Below are positions 1 through 12,642 of a DNA stretch of 64,000 nucleotides, piece by piece. The notes beneath the pieces are model-generated. The model was not told where the DNA came from. It searched no databases and saw only the letters and a list, made by a program, of their open reading frames with translations. The stretch spans positions 1,106,734 through 1,170,733 of the forward strand of contig NW_003101674.1 in assembly GCF_000003855.2 (NCBI RefSeq). The letters run 5' to 3'. The DNA is from Blastomyces gilchristii SLH14081. Lineage: Eukaryota > Ascomycota > Eurotiomycetes > Onygenales > Ajellomycetaceae. The position numbers and the translations under genes were made by a program. Within the stretch, counting starts at the first letter, position 1. Every line of letters begins with the position of its first letter.

Positions 1-964
1 TATCCGGGCGAGCTAACCAGGGGTGCAGCTCATATTGACCAACGTCGATTTTTCCGCCAATACCTTTGTTATATTCTTCCAGTTCGTCGAGATGGTGTAC
101 GCCGTAGTTAGAAACCCCAATGGAGCGTACCTTGCCCTCCTTTTGGGCTTCTACGAGAGCACGCCATGATCCTTCGCGGGCTTCCCTTCCACCATATGGA
201 GCATGAAGGAGCATACTGCAAAAATAAAAATTAGCTGCCATTTGCTACACATGATGTTTCCATTTCCATACGGACTCATGCACTCACAGGTCAATATAAT
301 CAAGATTGGCTGCTTTGAGACTAGACTCGATAGAGTCCTTGGTTTGCTCGTAGCCCATGGCCTTCCTTGGCACCTTTGTGGTGAAGAAAACGTCTGAGCG
401 CTTGAGGCCAGATGCACGGACGGCCGCTCCGCACTCGGCCTCATTGTGGTATGCCCTCGCAGAATCGATCTAAAAAATATTTAGAAAACTGACACGTAGG
501 AAAGACCTCCGTTGCTGCTGTACACGTCGTATTGTGCCTGGTTCCAGATATATGACGGCCTGGACGAAGAGTTGGAGAAGGAGTCACTAGACGTACATGT
601 CTATATCCGACTTGGAGAGCCTTCAACACGGCATTCTTAGTTTGTTCCGGAGGTCTGTCAGATATGTATATTTAAGTAGGCTTCCTTTAAGCTTATGGCA
701 TTGATCTGTAAAAGGGTTCAGGAACAAACGTTTGATAGACCTATTAGAGCACAGCAGCTCGTCAGTCAAGCACCAACGAAAGAAACGCTGGATTGATTGA
801 AATAGTTCTTAAAATGTGGAAGCACTTGCTTAACGTTGCAGGTGTCTCTTCCTAACTGCTATAAGTAATGGTAGTAAATGATAGATACTTACACCAAATC
901 CCAGAACCGGGATCTCATACCCCGAGTTCATTTTATGAGTCGATTGAAGCTTCAACGGGGCCAT
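1..964 (-). CDS. Aldo-keto reductase, 3' end cut by window edge
   Basis: NADPH-dependent oxidoreductase of the aldo-keto reductase (AKR) superfamily; substrate unknown. Reading the minus strand, I join exons 964-893, 740-730, 654-597, 469-288 and 215-<1, all with GT..AG introns and continuous phase. The start MAPLKLQ at 964 leads into the typical AKR opening IPVLGFGVYQT. The catalytic tetrad is visible: Asp and Tyr in DSARAYHNE, Lys in FTTKV and His in LMLLHAPYGG. Further family blocks are GKVRSIGVSNYGVHHLDELE and VGQYELHPWL. The NADPH-binding C-terminus lies outside the window. An upstream in-frame ATG at 1057 would add 31 residues before the conserved start, and I prefer the shorter form. 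Exon 2 is only 11 bases long. The gene is divergent from DOM34 across about 580 bases. Family assignment is firm; the exact subfamily is not determined. Confidence 0.9.
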
Positions 965-1542
965 ATTGATGGGTACTAGTCTATATGTACAAGAAGAGGG
1001 AGCGAATTTCGCAACTGGATTCAACACTACGGTTTTGAGACGTCGAAGGATGTCCATAGGGATTATAGACTCGAAAATAAAGTAAGGTGGAGAACAATGG
1101 TCAAGAAAATGCTGTCATTATATCATCCACTTCCCTCTCTTCTGGCTATGTAACCTAAGTGTAAACTTGCGCTGCAGAATCATTCTAGCTCCCTCGCTTA
1201 GGATAAATAATTGCCCGTATTCGCGAATTCTGACTCATTGACGACCTCAATCGTTATTGAGAAGTGAAGTCCTTTCAACTCTCTGAGGGTGCAGTTGGTG
1301 TCTTTACAGTAATGGCGGGGTTGACATTCAATTGCCTCGAGCTATTATGACGACCACACAACCCCACCATCATCCTACGCAGCCGCGACAAAATTTCAAC
1401 TCCAAAGGCTAAACCACGATAACGACTAATATACAAAGGCCTAGACTTCTTAGGAATACACAGAGCTAATGCAGAACTCCTGTGTAGGCTTGTCTTTTGA
1501 ATCTGCGCGGATAATTGTCTGGCCAAATATTTGCGGTCTGAG
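965..1542. promoter_or_regulatory. Divergent intergenic region between the aldo-keto reductase and DOM34
   Basis: About 580 bases separate the two oppositely oriented starts, so this must hold both promoters and 5' leaders. I see no distinctive motif; short open frames on the minus strand here are not conserved-looking. Inference from gene arrangement only. Confidence 0.5.
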
Positions 1543-2980
1543 ATGCGGCTAATCAAAAATAATATCGAGCGAGATGGCTCGGGTTCTGTCACACTCTACC
1601 CCGAAGAGCCAGAGGATATGGTATGTTAATCAATTCCAGCTAGTCTTCCGAAAAGAACACACAAAGATCTACCAAACGCTATCCTTGGTCCGACGTATTT
1701 GTACCAGTGCAAAGCTAACCGTGACCTTTCGTCCAGTGGCATTGCTATAACCTCATCCGACCTGATGACCTTCTCAAAGCGAGTGCGATCCGTCGCGTTA
1801 CTACTACAGCTGCAACGGGAACTACAAGCTCCTCTCGAGTACATATGACGCTACAAATCCGTGTTAAGAGCTTGGATTTTGACCCCCAAAACTCCCAGCT
1901 CCATGTCTCCGGCCGAGTCGTTGCGGAAAACCCATACACCAAGATTGGGCAGCATCATACGCTTGATCTGGAACTGCAAAGAAATTTCACACTGGAGAAG
2001 CAGGTGGAATCTTCAAGTGAAGCTGGAGGATGGGATAGTGTTGCTGTCGAAATGTTGAAGGAAGCGGTGGATGAAGGAGGGAATAGAAGGGCAGAAGCCG
2101 TGGCGGTTGTAATGCAGGAAGGACTGGCGCATATCTGCTTTATCGGTCAATTCCAGACGGTCTTGAAGCAGAAAATAGAATTATCCATTCCGCGGAAGAG
2201 ACAAGGCGGAGCCGATCATGACAAGGTAAACAACAATAGACATACTCGTAAAAGGAATCTCTCCCGTGAAGTGCATACTGACACGCTATCATAAAGGCCT
2301 TAACAAAGTTTTTCCAAACCACCCTCGATACGCTCATCCGCTTGCTCGAAATTAATGTGACATCCCGTCAACCTTCGTCCAGCGGCGTATCTACAAAGCC
2401 AATCCTCCTGGCATCTCCCGGCTTCACAGCGGCGGGATTCCAAAAACATATCCAGTCTGCAGCGAATACATCCGCCCCGGGCTTGAAGGGCCTGCTACAA
2501 AACATTGTCGTTGTCCACTCCTCATCGGGCCACATGCACTCCCTTGCTGAGGTGCTTCAATCCCCATCCGTCCAAACGCTCCTCTCGAACACCAAATACG
2601 CAAAGGAAACGTCGCTCATGGACAGATTCTTCTCCGAACTACGCAAGGAAACCAACAAAGCCACCTATGGTCCGCGAGAGGTGGAATCAGCAGTGGAGCA
2701 AGGCGCGGTAGGTCGAGGCGGCGGAGTTCTTATAATATCCAACAGATTATTTCGCGCTCAAAATGTTGCCGAGAGGCATAGATGGGTCTCGCTGGTAGAT
2801 AAAGTGAGAGATATTGAAGGAGGTGAAGTCCGGGTTCTGAGCTCTGACCATGAAAGCGGGCGAAGGTTGGATGGCCTGGGTGGCATAGCAGCTCTATTGA
2901 CGTTTCCGATTGTTGAAGAGGATGAGGACGAAGAGGAGGGCGGCGAAGTGGGTGGAGGGGTGCCGGTTGAGGGGGCCTAA
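1543..2980 (+). CDS. DOM34: Dom34/pelota, ribosome rescue factor
   Basis: Dom34/pelota is an eRF1-like protein. With its GTPase partner Hbs1 it splits stalled ribosomes in no-go and non-stop mRNA decay in the cytoplasm. Exons are 1543-1620, 1737-2225 and 2297-2980, giving 416 residues, slightly longer than the usual 380-400. The start MRLIKNNIERDGSGSVTLYP is the classic N-terminal Sm-like domain opening. The central domain carries ASPGFTAAGFQ and HSSSGHMHSLAEVL. The C-terminal eRF1 domain 3 carries GGVLIISNRLFRAQNVAERH and the closing SGRRLDGLGGIAALLTFPI. The GGQ peptide-release motif of eRF1 is absent, as expected for pelota. The tail is an acidic Glu/Asp stretch followed by a Gly/Val-rich end. 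Splice phases agree throughout, so the call is secure. Confidence 0.95.
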
Positions 2981-5621
2981 TGGCAAATGACGGCGAATTT
3001 TCCATTTTTAGCCCGAATGGGGGCTATTACACTCCGTATTTTATATTTATATTTTACTTTAAATCGTTGAATAAGGCGTTTGGGATTTCCTTTCATCTAA
3101 AGCCTTAGTTCATGATGAGAATAATGAGATAGCCAGGGCTCTAGAAGTTCTCTAGGTCTAAATATTCAAGCCTCATTTGAGACAAACACTTTTTGGACGC
3201 CCCTTGTCTGACTACTTTACTCGCGCTTAGTAGGTTGGGTAACTACTACTATCTTGACTATCTTCAACAGATCCTAAACCTTAATACTCTTGTTATTATT
3301 TATATGTATCTATTGCCCTGCATTCGTTCGCATGATATCCTATGCTTTTCTACCATGGGATGTGTAACCCTTGATTCAATCTTCGGGGTTTGAATAATGC
3401 TGCCATTTTAAGTTACCCTTGTAAGTATGTCTTAAGACCTCCAGAGTTTCTCAATGTCTTTTAAACCCAGCATGCAGCATCCTTAATCACTCCGTCTTCT
3501 TCCCGTTCGTATTAGGGGACCTAGTATCCATGAAAGCGGGCCTCTTTGTTCAAATTAACCTAACGGCGCCCCCGCGAAACAAGAAGCCCAGATTTAACAA
3601 TCAGAGCATGGAGATGGGACATGCCGGCGGCCCCTAACCTGGCCCCAGCGCCGGGTTAACTTTTTCATCACAATTGGCGCGCCGCCTGATACGAGTCGGT
3701 AAATAAAATGATTGGTAGCAGGCGGGCAGGGTTACTTTCATTCTCCTCCACTTACTCTTTTTCACTCGATTATTTTCTTGAGGTGGGAATTTCTCCACAG
3801 ACGAGCGGCTCGCCTAACTAGGTTTGATATGCCCCGGAGTTCAGTTCGTGACAGCCAGTGCCTGGCGAACGGGATTGAACAGCCTATTTCTTCCCCCCCC
3901 GGGGGGGTTGGGCTCGATGATAAAGTAAGCAAGGTGCAACATGTAGGACTAGCCTTCCCTTATAGCTTCGCCTTCAAGACTATGAAAATAACATCACGCC
4001 TTAACACTCTTATTCGAGTACACTTGACATCTTGAACAAATCAACTTGCGACAGGGGGATCCGGGAGCGAGGCCGCCAATAGCCCAGCCACACATGTCGG
4101 ATTAAGCGCCGAGAGAACAAGCGTTAGTTATCTCCTATCACAAACTAGTGGAGATTCCCGTCCGCTAGCTAAGTGGGCTGTCCGTGCATCCGCCTGCAGT
4201 AGCCTTCTAGGCGACTGGGCCTGACATGGATGATTAGCACCGCGAATTTTGAGGGTGAACGACGTGCAATCCATTTTTAGCCCTGCCTTAGCTGCGGGAA
4301 TGGAGGTTGTTTCAGGACTAGTTAGAGAGACATGCTCGCCCGGCATTGGGTTCTAGTTATACAACCTATCCTTATTTTCCTCCTGCTCGCGTGCCCTCGG
4401 CACGATGGCTGGGTGGGATGTGGCGCGCTTGTCGTCTAAACACCGTTGCAGCTTCTACCTGGATACCTGGTTTACATGCTTGGAGGGTTTTCTACGGGTG
4501 TCCTCGGCCTGCTTAGACTGCGATAAGACTCAGTAGGCCCAGCAAGGCTCATGCGTGATATCAAAGACGAATTCACGCAGCGGTAGCATGGGTCCATTTA
4601 TCACCCCTTCGAGCCGGCATTGTGTCCTGCCCCAGAGACAAGGCTTATCCAAGACAGATAACCCTGCTTTCTCTCTGCCTATTTTTGCGCAAACGCGAGC
4701 GCAATAGTACCTACGGCGGTAGATGGGTGCCTGTCATATTGCTTAACATGCAACCCAACTCGAAACAAAGGGGAAATTTTTATATTAGTTGTTTATTGCT
4801 TTTCTGTTTCTAATACTTCGCTCGAATGCAGGATCTATAAAAGGTGATGTTTGCAAAGTAGGAGAAAAAAAATAAGACAAGTGATTAGAAATTAAAAATT
4901 TACAACATGCGAATCATCGAGGCAACAATAAGGCTGCAACTAAGATGGAACAAAAAGGAGAGACAAAGAAATGCATTTGTTTCTTCTAGCGATAGACGGG
5001 TAGGGGTACCACAACTCCTTGTTCGCTAGCGTTAGGCCAAAGATGAATATTAAGAAGAATAACAAGCTGTCTACCGGCAGAATTGTTCGCGAAGATATGC
5101 TGGAGTGAAATATTCGCAGAAAATAAATAAAGGGGGATAGAACTAAAATAAAATAAAATAAAATAAAATAAAATAAACAGAAAGAAAAATAATTCAAAGA
5201 ATAAAATTGCGACCAGCGAAAATTTGGGCCAAAGGTTGGGGATTTATACACACCCCCATAGTTTAGTCAAAAATGCAAAAGAAGCCGGAATGAAAATGAG
5301 GAAAATAATCAGAATGCCACACTACAGGGATTAAACTCTAACATAGATGAGTAACAGTTGTTCTGGGCGGGTGGTTGGGCCCGCTACCTTTGTCAAGTCC
5401 GATGCTTGAGAAGATAAATATGATAACAATAATGGTTGGAAGTAAAACCAGTGAACGAGGAAGCTGGGGGGTAAAAAAAAGAAAAGAAAAAGAAAAATCA
5501 CCACAGCCAAATTCGTTTGTTAAGGAAAGTAAAGTTACATATCTTAGGGGTATCTTGAGGCGCGTAAATCGGAAATTGGACAGCGAAGGATTAATATACA
5601 GCATTGTCTCGCTGAAAAATA
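2981..5621. other. Gene-poor intergenic stretch
   Basis: No gene is recognisable on either strand. Open frames of 60-110 codons here have no conserved motifs and overlap in conflicting frames. A C8/G7 palindromic run sits near 3893-3907, and an AAAAT microsatellite lies at 5144-5177. The 3' regions of DOM34 and of the Myb-like gene at 5622 presumably extend into it. Confidence 0.5.
5144..5177. repeat. (TAAAA)n microsatellite
   Basis: Six or more tandem TAAAA units, read directly from the sequence, in the intergenic region downstream of the Myb-like gene at 5622-6899. Confidence 0.9.
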
Positions 5622-6899
5622 TCATCGTGATCTACTTTGACGGCGTCGAGGTGGGCTTTCGGAAGCCTCTGGATTTTCTTCTATGGGATGAGTACCTCCT
5701 TTAAGCTGGTGCCACTTCAATTCGCATTGAGACGCTGAGAAAACTCCTGCTCCGAATTCTTGCATCTGCAATAAATGAAATGAAAAAGAAAAATAAGTAA
5801 GGGAAAAGAAAGGGAGAGAGGAAACATGAAAAGACTGGGGGAATGGAACATAAAATAAAGAATAACTATTTTCATAGTGAGCAACGAACCTTCTGTGATA
5901 TGATCTCAAACTTTTCCATTTCCCAGAATTCATATGCTCGTTGAAGTGCTAGGACCTATCAAAGATTATAAGACTAGCGTACGGGGGCAACGAAGTGGAT
6001 AAGGGACACATACTCACATCTTCCTCGGGCCATTGCATGGCTCGATGCTTCATACGCGTCATTCGCATCTGAAGACAAGACGCTGAATAGTTTGTTCCAA
6101 ATTGAGCGTTTACTATCTTCACTATTTCTCTCCAAGATAAATTCCGCTCTGTTCTTAATAATCGAACAAGTTCGTTTTCGCGATCCATTTGTGATGGCCT
6201 CGACCTTTGCCCCGAATTTCTTCGTGCCGACCGGGATCGGCGGCGCTGTGAGACTTCCACACCTTGGCTTCTTTTTCTGTCGCGCTGGATTTTAAGAAGT
6301 CCAGCAGGGTTCGGAGCAATGTTCACATGGCATTTTGCAGAATTGGGTTGCGTAACAAGAGTGCTAGGTTGCGTGGTGCCGTTGAGGGGTCTTAATCCGA
6401 AGCCTCCCCCCTGTGATTCCGGTGAAAAATGACTATCCAGTGTGTCGCGATGTGGATGGTCATAAGTGAAGATACCAGGTTGCACATAGTTTGAGGTAGT
6501 CGGTCCACTGATTCCGAGTCCATGTGTTGGGGAATCCACAATATCACGATATTGGAGATCTTGATGGCTTTGTGACGGGCTCTCTCTTGGCTCAAGAAAA
6601 GGTGTACCGCAAAGACTAATTGGCGTCGGCATGGACCCATTTGTATGCGCTGTAGTGGCAAATGGATTCGCAGAGGCTTGAAAGTTCTATAGAGCTTTAT
6701 TATTAGCGAATAGGCGCAACCATACAGTGTATAATCGTGGATGTACCGAGTGAGGAGAAACCCATTCTGATTCCATATACCCGTTGATATCTTGGACTCG
6801 GTTCTGGTAGGATAGCTCGCTCCAAGCGGGAGCAATTCCAGTAGGATGCTCTTCACCAGTAGAATATTCTTCGCATGGGGAATGCCCTTCGGACGCCAT
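5622..6899 (-). CDS. Myb/SANT-like DNA-binding protein A
   Basis: Probable nuclear transcription regulator. Exons on the minus strand are 6899-6747, 6686-6018, 5955-5890 and 5765-5622, giving about 343 residues. The first donor could instead lie at 6761 (same phase, five codons fewer). The N-terminal two thirds is Ser/Pro/Thr-rich and looks disordered. A basic stretch (SQRRRSRSARRNSGQRSR) precedes the first Myb-like helix bundle, roughly residues 218-270 (RENELVRLLRTERNLSWREI, then SASCLQMRMTRMK). A second half-repeat starts at QWPEEDVLALQRAYEFWEME and continues over two introns to SASQCELKWHQL. The C-terminus is basic and Arg/Ser-rich. The two-repeat plan resembles the Myb-like genes at 27413 and 37839. 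The start at 6899 is the first in-frame ATG; an upstream non-coding exon cannot be excluded. The target genes are unknown. Confidence 0.8.
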
Positions 6900-9800
6900 T
6901 GGATTACCGATGCGGGTGGGGAGCGCCGGCAACTATAGCTTGATCCTCACTTTCTTTCAAAGTAGGCAAGGAGGGAGCGAGTAAAATGTAAGAGCAAGTA
7001 AAAAACTGCGGCAAAGATATGAAATTGTATTGAATAAAGCAATTTCAAGATGCAGCAAAATAAAATTGTCCAGGACGAACGGAGAGGGACAGTTTTTTAT
7101 AGTCAAAGATGGTATATATTATTATAACATTATTCAGACCTCCCCTCCCCCCCCCCCTCTCCCCCTGCAAAAGGAAAGGTGGTCAGGGCTTTCGGGTGTT
7201 GCGCATCAGATCTCCCAAAAGCCCGAAAACGACAGGTTAATTGCAGAGTTGATACGGAGTACTTCGCAAGAGTTTGAGCAGTATGGGGCGATCCAAGATG
7301 GGCTCATACACGGCCCTTTGGACAATGAAGGTCCCACTAGACATAAACTGTGCCACCTGAGAATGATGAACGGCGACATGGTGGTTGTTTTGGAGTGTCT
7401 GCACCTAAGCGCCAGCCCTCTCCGGCCGCCATCCAGGATTAGGGCCACACACGGACAGAGAAATCAGCCCCCAAAAAGATCCTCGATGACATCTCCAGGA
7501 TTGAAAGAAGTGGCAAACGTCTAATTCGGCTCCGGCAGCATGGGTGATGTAGGGGTTGCCCACCGGAGGTGTTGGGTAAAAGACAACGAGGTACCTAGGT
7601 GTGTACCGCACAGCTATTACTTGCTTCCCAACTACATATACATACAAGAACGCCTGAATCCTAGGCCCAATCACAACTATCCTGGATGTTTTTAGTGGCC
7701 AAGAAGTCGGCTTGAATGTCTAGATACCGAGCATTGGTTTGAAGCTATCGCCTAGTGCCGCATTGGCTGATACATGAGAGAAAGTTGACGATATCAGTTG
7801 GTGACAATGAAGTCAGGAATGAGGGAAGGACAGGAGGGAGCACGTGGAGGCCATCAAAGAGATTAGGAATCTGTTCCTCCCCTCATCGCCCAGGTACGGT
7901 TTGACATGCCATCTGCATCGCCTGAAGGATGCTGCTCAATGAAATAAAAAGCAAAGCGGAGTAACTGACTTGCGGCGCAGGCCACGGGTCGGCCACTTGG
8001 GCAGAGGTTCGCGGGGCTTGTAACTCACTCCCTGGTCTCAAGAACCGCAAGTCGCAAGCCAGCAACTATTGGTGTTTCTCAGAAGCTGCAGGTCCTCATT
8101 CTCCGCATTGCCGGTTCCTGCCACTTTCAGCGTTGCTGGAGATGGGGGCTATACCAAACAGCAATTGTTGATTGTTGACTGGGCCACAGATAACTGATAC
8201 TTGCAGTTATTCTCCGGATTGACTTAGAGGCTGTATAAATCCACTGCACATATGACGGGTGTACTAATACAATCTATGGTTAGTCTGCTTGAGAATCTAC
8301 CCGAAAGGAGACCAGGAGACGATAGTCGGTGTTTATCCTAGAAGACAACGCCTGATCTTTTTTTTTTTTTTAAATCCAACCCTAACTAAATGCGATGCAG
8401 TCCCAGGACCACACGGAATTCGGTTAATGGTTCTCCAGATTCCGAGCACAACCCATGCGTCCCAAGGAAGAGCCACCATACTGTTAATTACTAGTCCATA
8501 AAACCGACTTGGGGCAAGGGGGAGATAGAGGTTGAGATATGCTGCTGCTGGTTGGGAGGAAAGGGAGACGGGCGGGATTGGCTAACCACGGGGGGCATCG
8601 CATCCAGGAAATAAACGCCCCGGCCATTCCGGTTCTGGGTTCGTGGCCAGCATGTGTTGTATAAGTTACGTATCATAAACGCACACAGCAGCAGTCAGGA
8701 GGGGGCAGTTCTTTATGAAAAATGGGCCGGCGATGGCCAGGGAAAAAATGTGGGCGCGCAACCCAAGGCGGCGAGGATTGGCGCTTACAGCGACGCGATT
8801 ATGGGCCCCCAAGGAGGTAACTAGGGGGGGGAGCTAACCTTGGAAACGACCCAGCGGGAGCACGTGATTCCAATCTATTTATAACCCCTGGGCTATTCTC
8901 ATAACCAACGCCACGAGAACTCGAGTCGTCCGGATGATTTTTCAGATACCAGGCACGAAGAGTATTCCGTATACCTCCTCTCGAAGAAGAGCCTCCGCAG
9001 TTGCTCATTATTCAGATTTTAATGATAATCCTTGAACCAACACCCAACGAGACGGCGAGTTGGAGTTTGATCAACAGCTCTATCAGTTAACTAACTGTTA
9101 TCAAACCCCAGTCCAATTCCCCAAAACCCTAGCTCCCGGAATCGAGCTCCGTCGATTTACTCTGTAGTCTTGACAGGTTCTCAAGAGGCTAGCTAGCCTG
9201 GACGGCCCTTTCTTCAACCCTTCGCTCAAGTCCACTCCATTTCATTGCAATATGGGGTGTACAAATTTTGCCCTGGCCCTCGGCCGCTTGAAGACAAGCT
9301 CACATTGGCCACTCCAGGGTAATTCTATAAGTTTTTGGGGGCCTGTACAACACGAGGACAAAATCATGGCAGATTGTCGAATCATAAAGCGAGACTGCTT
9401 GCGAACGGCGGGATATTATTTACTCTGTGCCGTCGATCAAAGCATTAACTGCATGATTTGCGTTTTTAGAACGCCATGAAGATCTATCAGATAGGGGAGG
9501 GGCAAGCCGATCAAGATAAGTGGAGATGCGATGGGTGTTAGATCTCTGGGGTGCATCGTGCATCCAACTAGAATTCGCCATACTGCCCAGAGCCTGTGTA
9601 AAAAATAAACCTCTCTTGTCATGTTTATTATTTTTCGGAATCTAAAAGCCTCCGACCAACACAGTTGATACTAAGGCGTTACCTTTCTCTATCTACACAT
9701 TGGTAACTTGCTATAGGTCTTGGGCATTTACGTTTTGCTTCGGTTTAACTCCTACTCTTGAGACTAATCTCACCAAATCGGCTCGATTATCTGCTTCTGC

Positions 9801-12642
9801 AGGGACTAGTATCGGCAGCATCATATGCGTTCTGAGCACGGCCCTTCTACCTTTTCTGTTCCAGGCACAGTTCTATTGTTCTTTGGTTCGCGAGAGGCCA
9901 TCAGGTCACCCTCGTCCACACCGTTACTACGGGATTTTCGGCGGCCCATGCCGACCGCACCGGAAAAAGAAAAATAAGCTAAGAGTAAATTTTTCGTTCA
10001 CGATAGCCACTCATTTGCCCCATTCTTATCCCATCGACCGCTTGTGACCAACGATTTTCAAATAAAGCCTGCGGAACACTAGCTCTCTTGAAAAAGCATC
10101 AAAACCTCGGACCGAAACTTGTTTTAGTTTTCTCGCCTTTGAAGAGTAACCTGTAAAGGATCCTCTCAACAAGGGGGCTGAAATCCGCTGAATTGTTATT
10201 GTTTGGTCTGACCTCCACTGTTGGAAAAGATGGAACTACTGAAATGAGAAGAGTACCTAGGTCCCTAGGTATCTAAACAGACCTCTTTTCGAATACAATG
10301 AAGTTAACCTGCAGCATCCGCAGCTTACTAAACAATGGCGTGCTCGAGCTTTTCTTCCCTTGGGGTGGGGGCCGCGAACCTCGCAAGATGTGTGGCCATT
10401 TTGAACGAAATAGAGAGATTTTCCCGGTCAACAATGGCCGCCGCCATTACCAACCCGAAGGATGAGTAGAATAGCCTGAGCTTCTGTCCTGATCTCCGCG
10501 GCTCTCTACCAGTCGACCACCTTCACATCTCAGCTTCCATCCAACTGCGCAGATGAGAAAGTTTAAAACATCCAACATCTGGGCTCGACCTATACTCTGA
10601 TAACGACCGACAAAGAATTTTTCTTACATCGGGTTTAGGCCCCTGTCTACGAGGATGAAACAGCTACGGCGTGACCTTTTTGTTCCAGCTACCGTCACCA
10701 ACTTCTCTGCAGGCAAAATATCGATTGCATGTCGTTGGTATACTTGTTTCAAATCTTTTGGTCAAAGAAGCCACCCTTTAAAATCGTTTACATATTTGGA
10801 AGCGGTCTTTTGCCCGAATGAACGAAAGCGAAATATAACAAAAACGAAATCAAAAGCATAGCGGAATTAGCCGAAATCTATCCATAGCCTTGAGGTGATC
10901 GGGCAATAGTAAGTGCATAATGTCATACATCCAAACTAACGCAGGTACCCCCCAATAACGATATGGACAGAGGAGTTGGTGCATTTGACCTCCATCTTCC
11001 AGTTCGTTGCGTACGGAGTCTTCGAACGGAGATGTAACCCCTAGCGGCTGTGGAAACCCCAGCGAATTGAATATGTTATACTACTTTGAAACATTCGCTT
11101 TGAAAGAAAGAATATCAGGATGGGTAAAGAAAAACCGGTGTTTGATGGGGATCTCCTAGGGGAACACCAGGTCGTCGTAGCTAGAATTTGACGTTCCATT
11201 CCCTTCATATATCCCTGGATGAAAGGCGCAGCAAGCGATATCGAGGCCCATTAGCCGTCCCGCTATCATTTCCTAATATATCTAGAGCCAATGCATTTTT
11301 GCAAGAGAATCGAACTATACATGTATATCAACACCTACATATTTTCGGAGCATTATCCGTAGGCAATAATTGTGAAGATAGTGATGATGATGACGATGAT
11401 GACTGCAGCCTTGAACAGTTTTGGATATGCGGTGCAGAGTATAATCTACCTATCCGAGGGTGCCAATAACTACACGCCTTGCCTCGGAGATTTCCAGCGT
11501 CCTAGGTCCGTATCACCCCCTCGTCTATCGATTACGATCCGGCCCGAAACAATTTCTGCAGAAAACAGCACCCTCTTCAAAGCTAAATTCCGAAGAGCGA
11601 TACACAACCGTTGCGAGCTAGTCGATTGCGCTATACATATGCGAATAATAGTGAGAAAGGTGTTCATTTATCATAACACAATGTTTGCTCTTGTTTCATG
11701 GGCGGGTGCGGGGGATGGGACTCAGCGGAGCGTAGGGATTGCAGTTGGTGTTTTTCTACCCCCCTTGAGAGCCGGAGAATCGTGAGATGACGGAGACAGA
11801 CTTTTTGACCTTGATATATCCTTGGTGAGCTGTAATAGTTTAGGCAATCCACGCGTCATTTTCGAGACAATATAGAGGAGAGCAGAAAGTACCGACTCTA
11901 TATACACTTATATAGTGCATGAATGTGAGTCCTTTCTATTCGTTGGCATTTCATTTCTTGAGCGTGCATGTCCTTCAGGTGAACTGTCTACAAACCACCT
12001 AACCCTGGGGCAACGGAAGGAGAGCACACGAATCGTAGATTCCCAGCTCTCAGATTGCCGTATTTCTCTCATTGAAAATATATTCATAAAAATATATTGT
12101 AATGTACATGTACAATGCGTCGGTTGACTATCTCCCCTCTCGTCCAGAGTACACATCTTTCGTACCATCAAAAAAGTTTCATAAATCCCTCTCTAACTCC
12201 AACTAAGCTGTTTCCCACACTATATAACAAAAAAAAAAAAAAAAAAAAAAAAGGAGCTGTTCCTAAACGAACATAATCGTTGGGCCATGACCTTTGCCGT
12301 GCTCCTCCACCAGACCAAATACAAAAATAAAAATTGCGCAGAAAAAGGAGAGACAAAAAGAGCGAAAAGCGTAAATGTCTTCCACCAAACTCCTGTACCT
12401 ACGTACCTACAGGGAAAAAAGGAGATAGGAAATGTGATCCAGTACATTAAATCATCATCATAATACAAAGTCGAAGCCGAGAAAGAGAAAGCGAAACAAG
12501 GAAAAATACCGAGAGAAGGTGGTAATGAATTTGGGCCTTGAATAAACATCGCTGTCGGGAATGTTTGAGCATCTCCTAGTCGTATGAGGGTTTCTATAAC
12601 CCATATAGGCTTCCAGTATATGTAAAGCGCCAAGTTGGTAGT
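6900..12642. other. Long intergenic stretch without a supported gene
   Basis: About 5.7 kb with only short conflicting open frames. A palindromic CACGTG (8861-8866) sits 10 bases before a TATTTATA box (8876-8883), which could be a promoter reading rightward. The first open frame after it (ATG at 9252) is short and unrecognised. There is a C-rich run near 7145-7165 and a T run near 8359-8370. Part of this is likely the 5' leader and promoter of the gene ending at 6899. Confidence 0.45.
12229..12252. repeat. A24 homopolymer
   Basis: Uninterrupted run of 24 A on the plus strand, downstream of the Myb-like gene on the minus strand (12643-13683). On that strand it reads as poly-T, so it is not a retrogene tail of that gene. 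Confidence 0.9.

Noticed and set aside
965..1057. Upstream ATG extending the aldo-keto reductase N-terminus
   Set aside because: The extension has no similarity to the family start; MAPLKLQ at 964 fits the expected N-terminal length.
8850..9260. CACGTG plus TATTTATA as promoter of a gene starting at 9252
   Set aside because: The following frame is short and featureless; kept only as a note in the intergenic entry.
12229..12252. A24 run as poly-A tail of a retroposed gene
   Set aside because: No coding remnant or target duplication upstream of the run; best read as a homopolymer in a 3' region.
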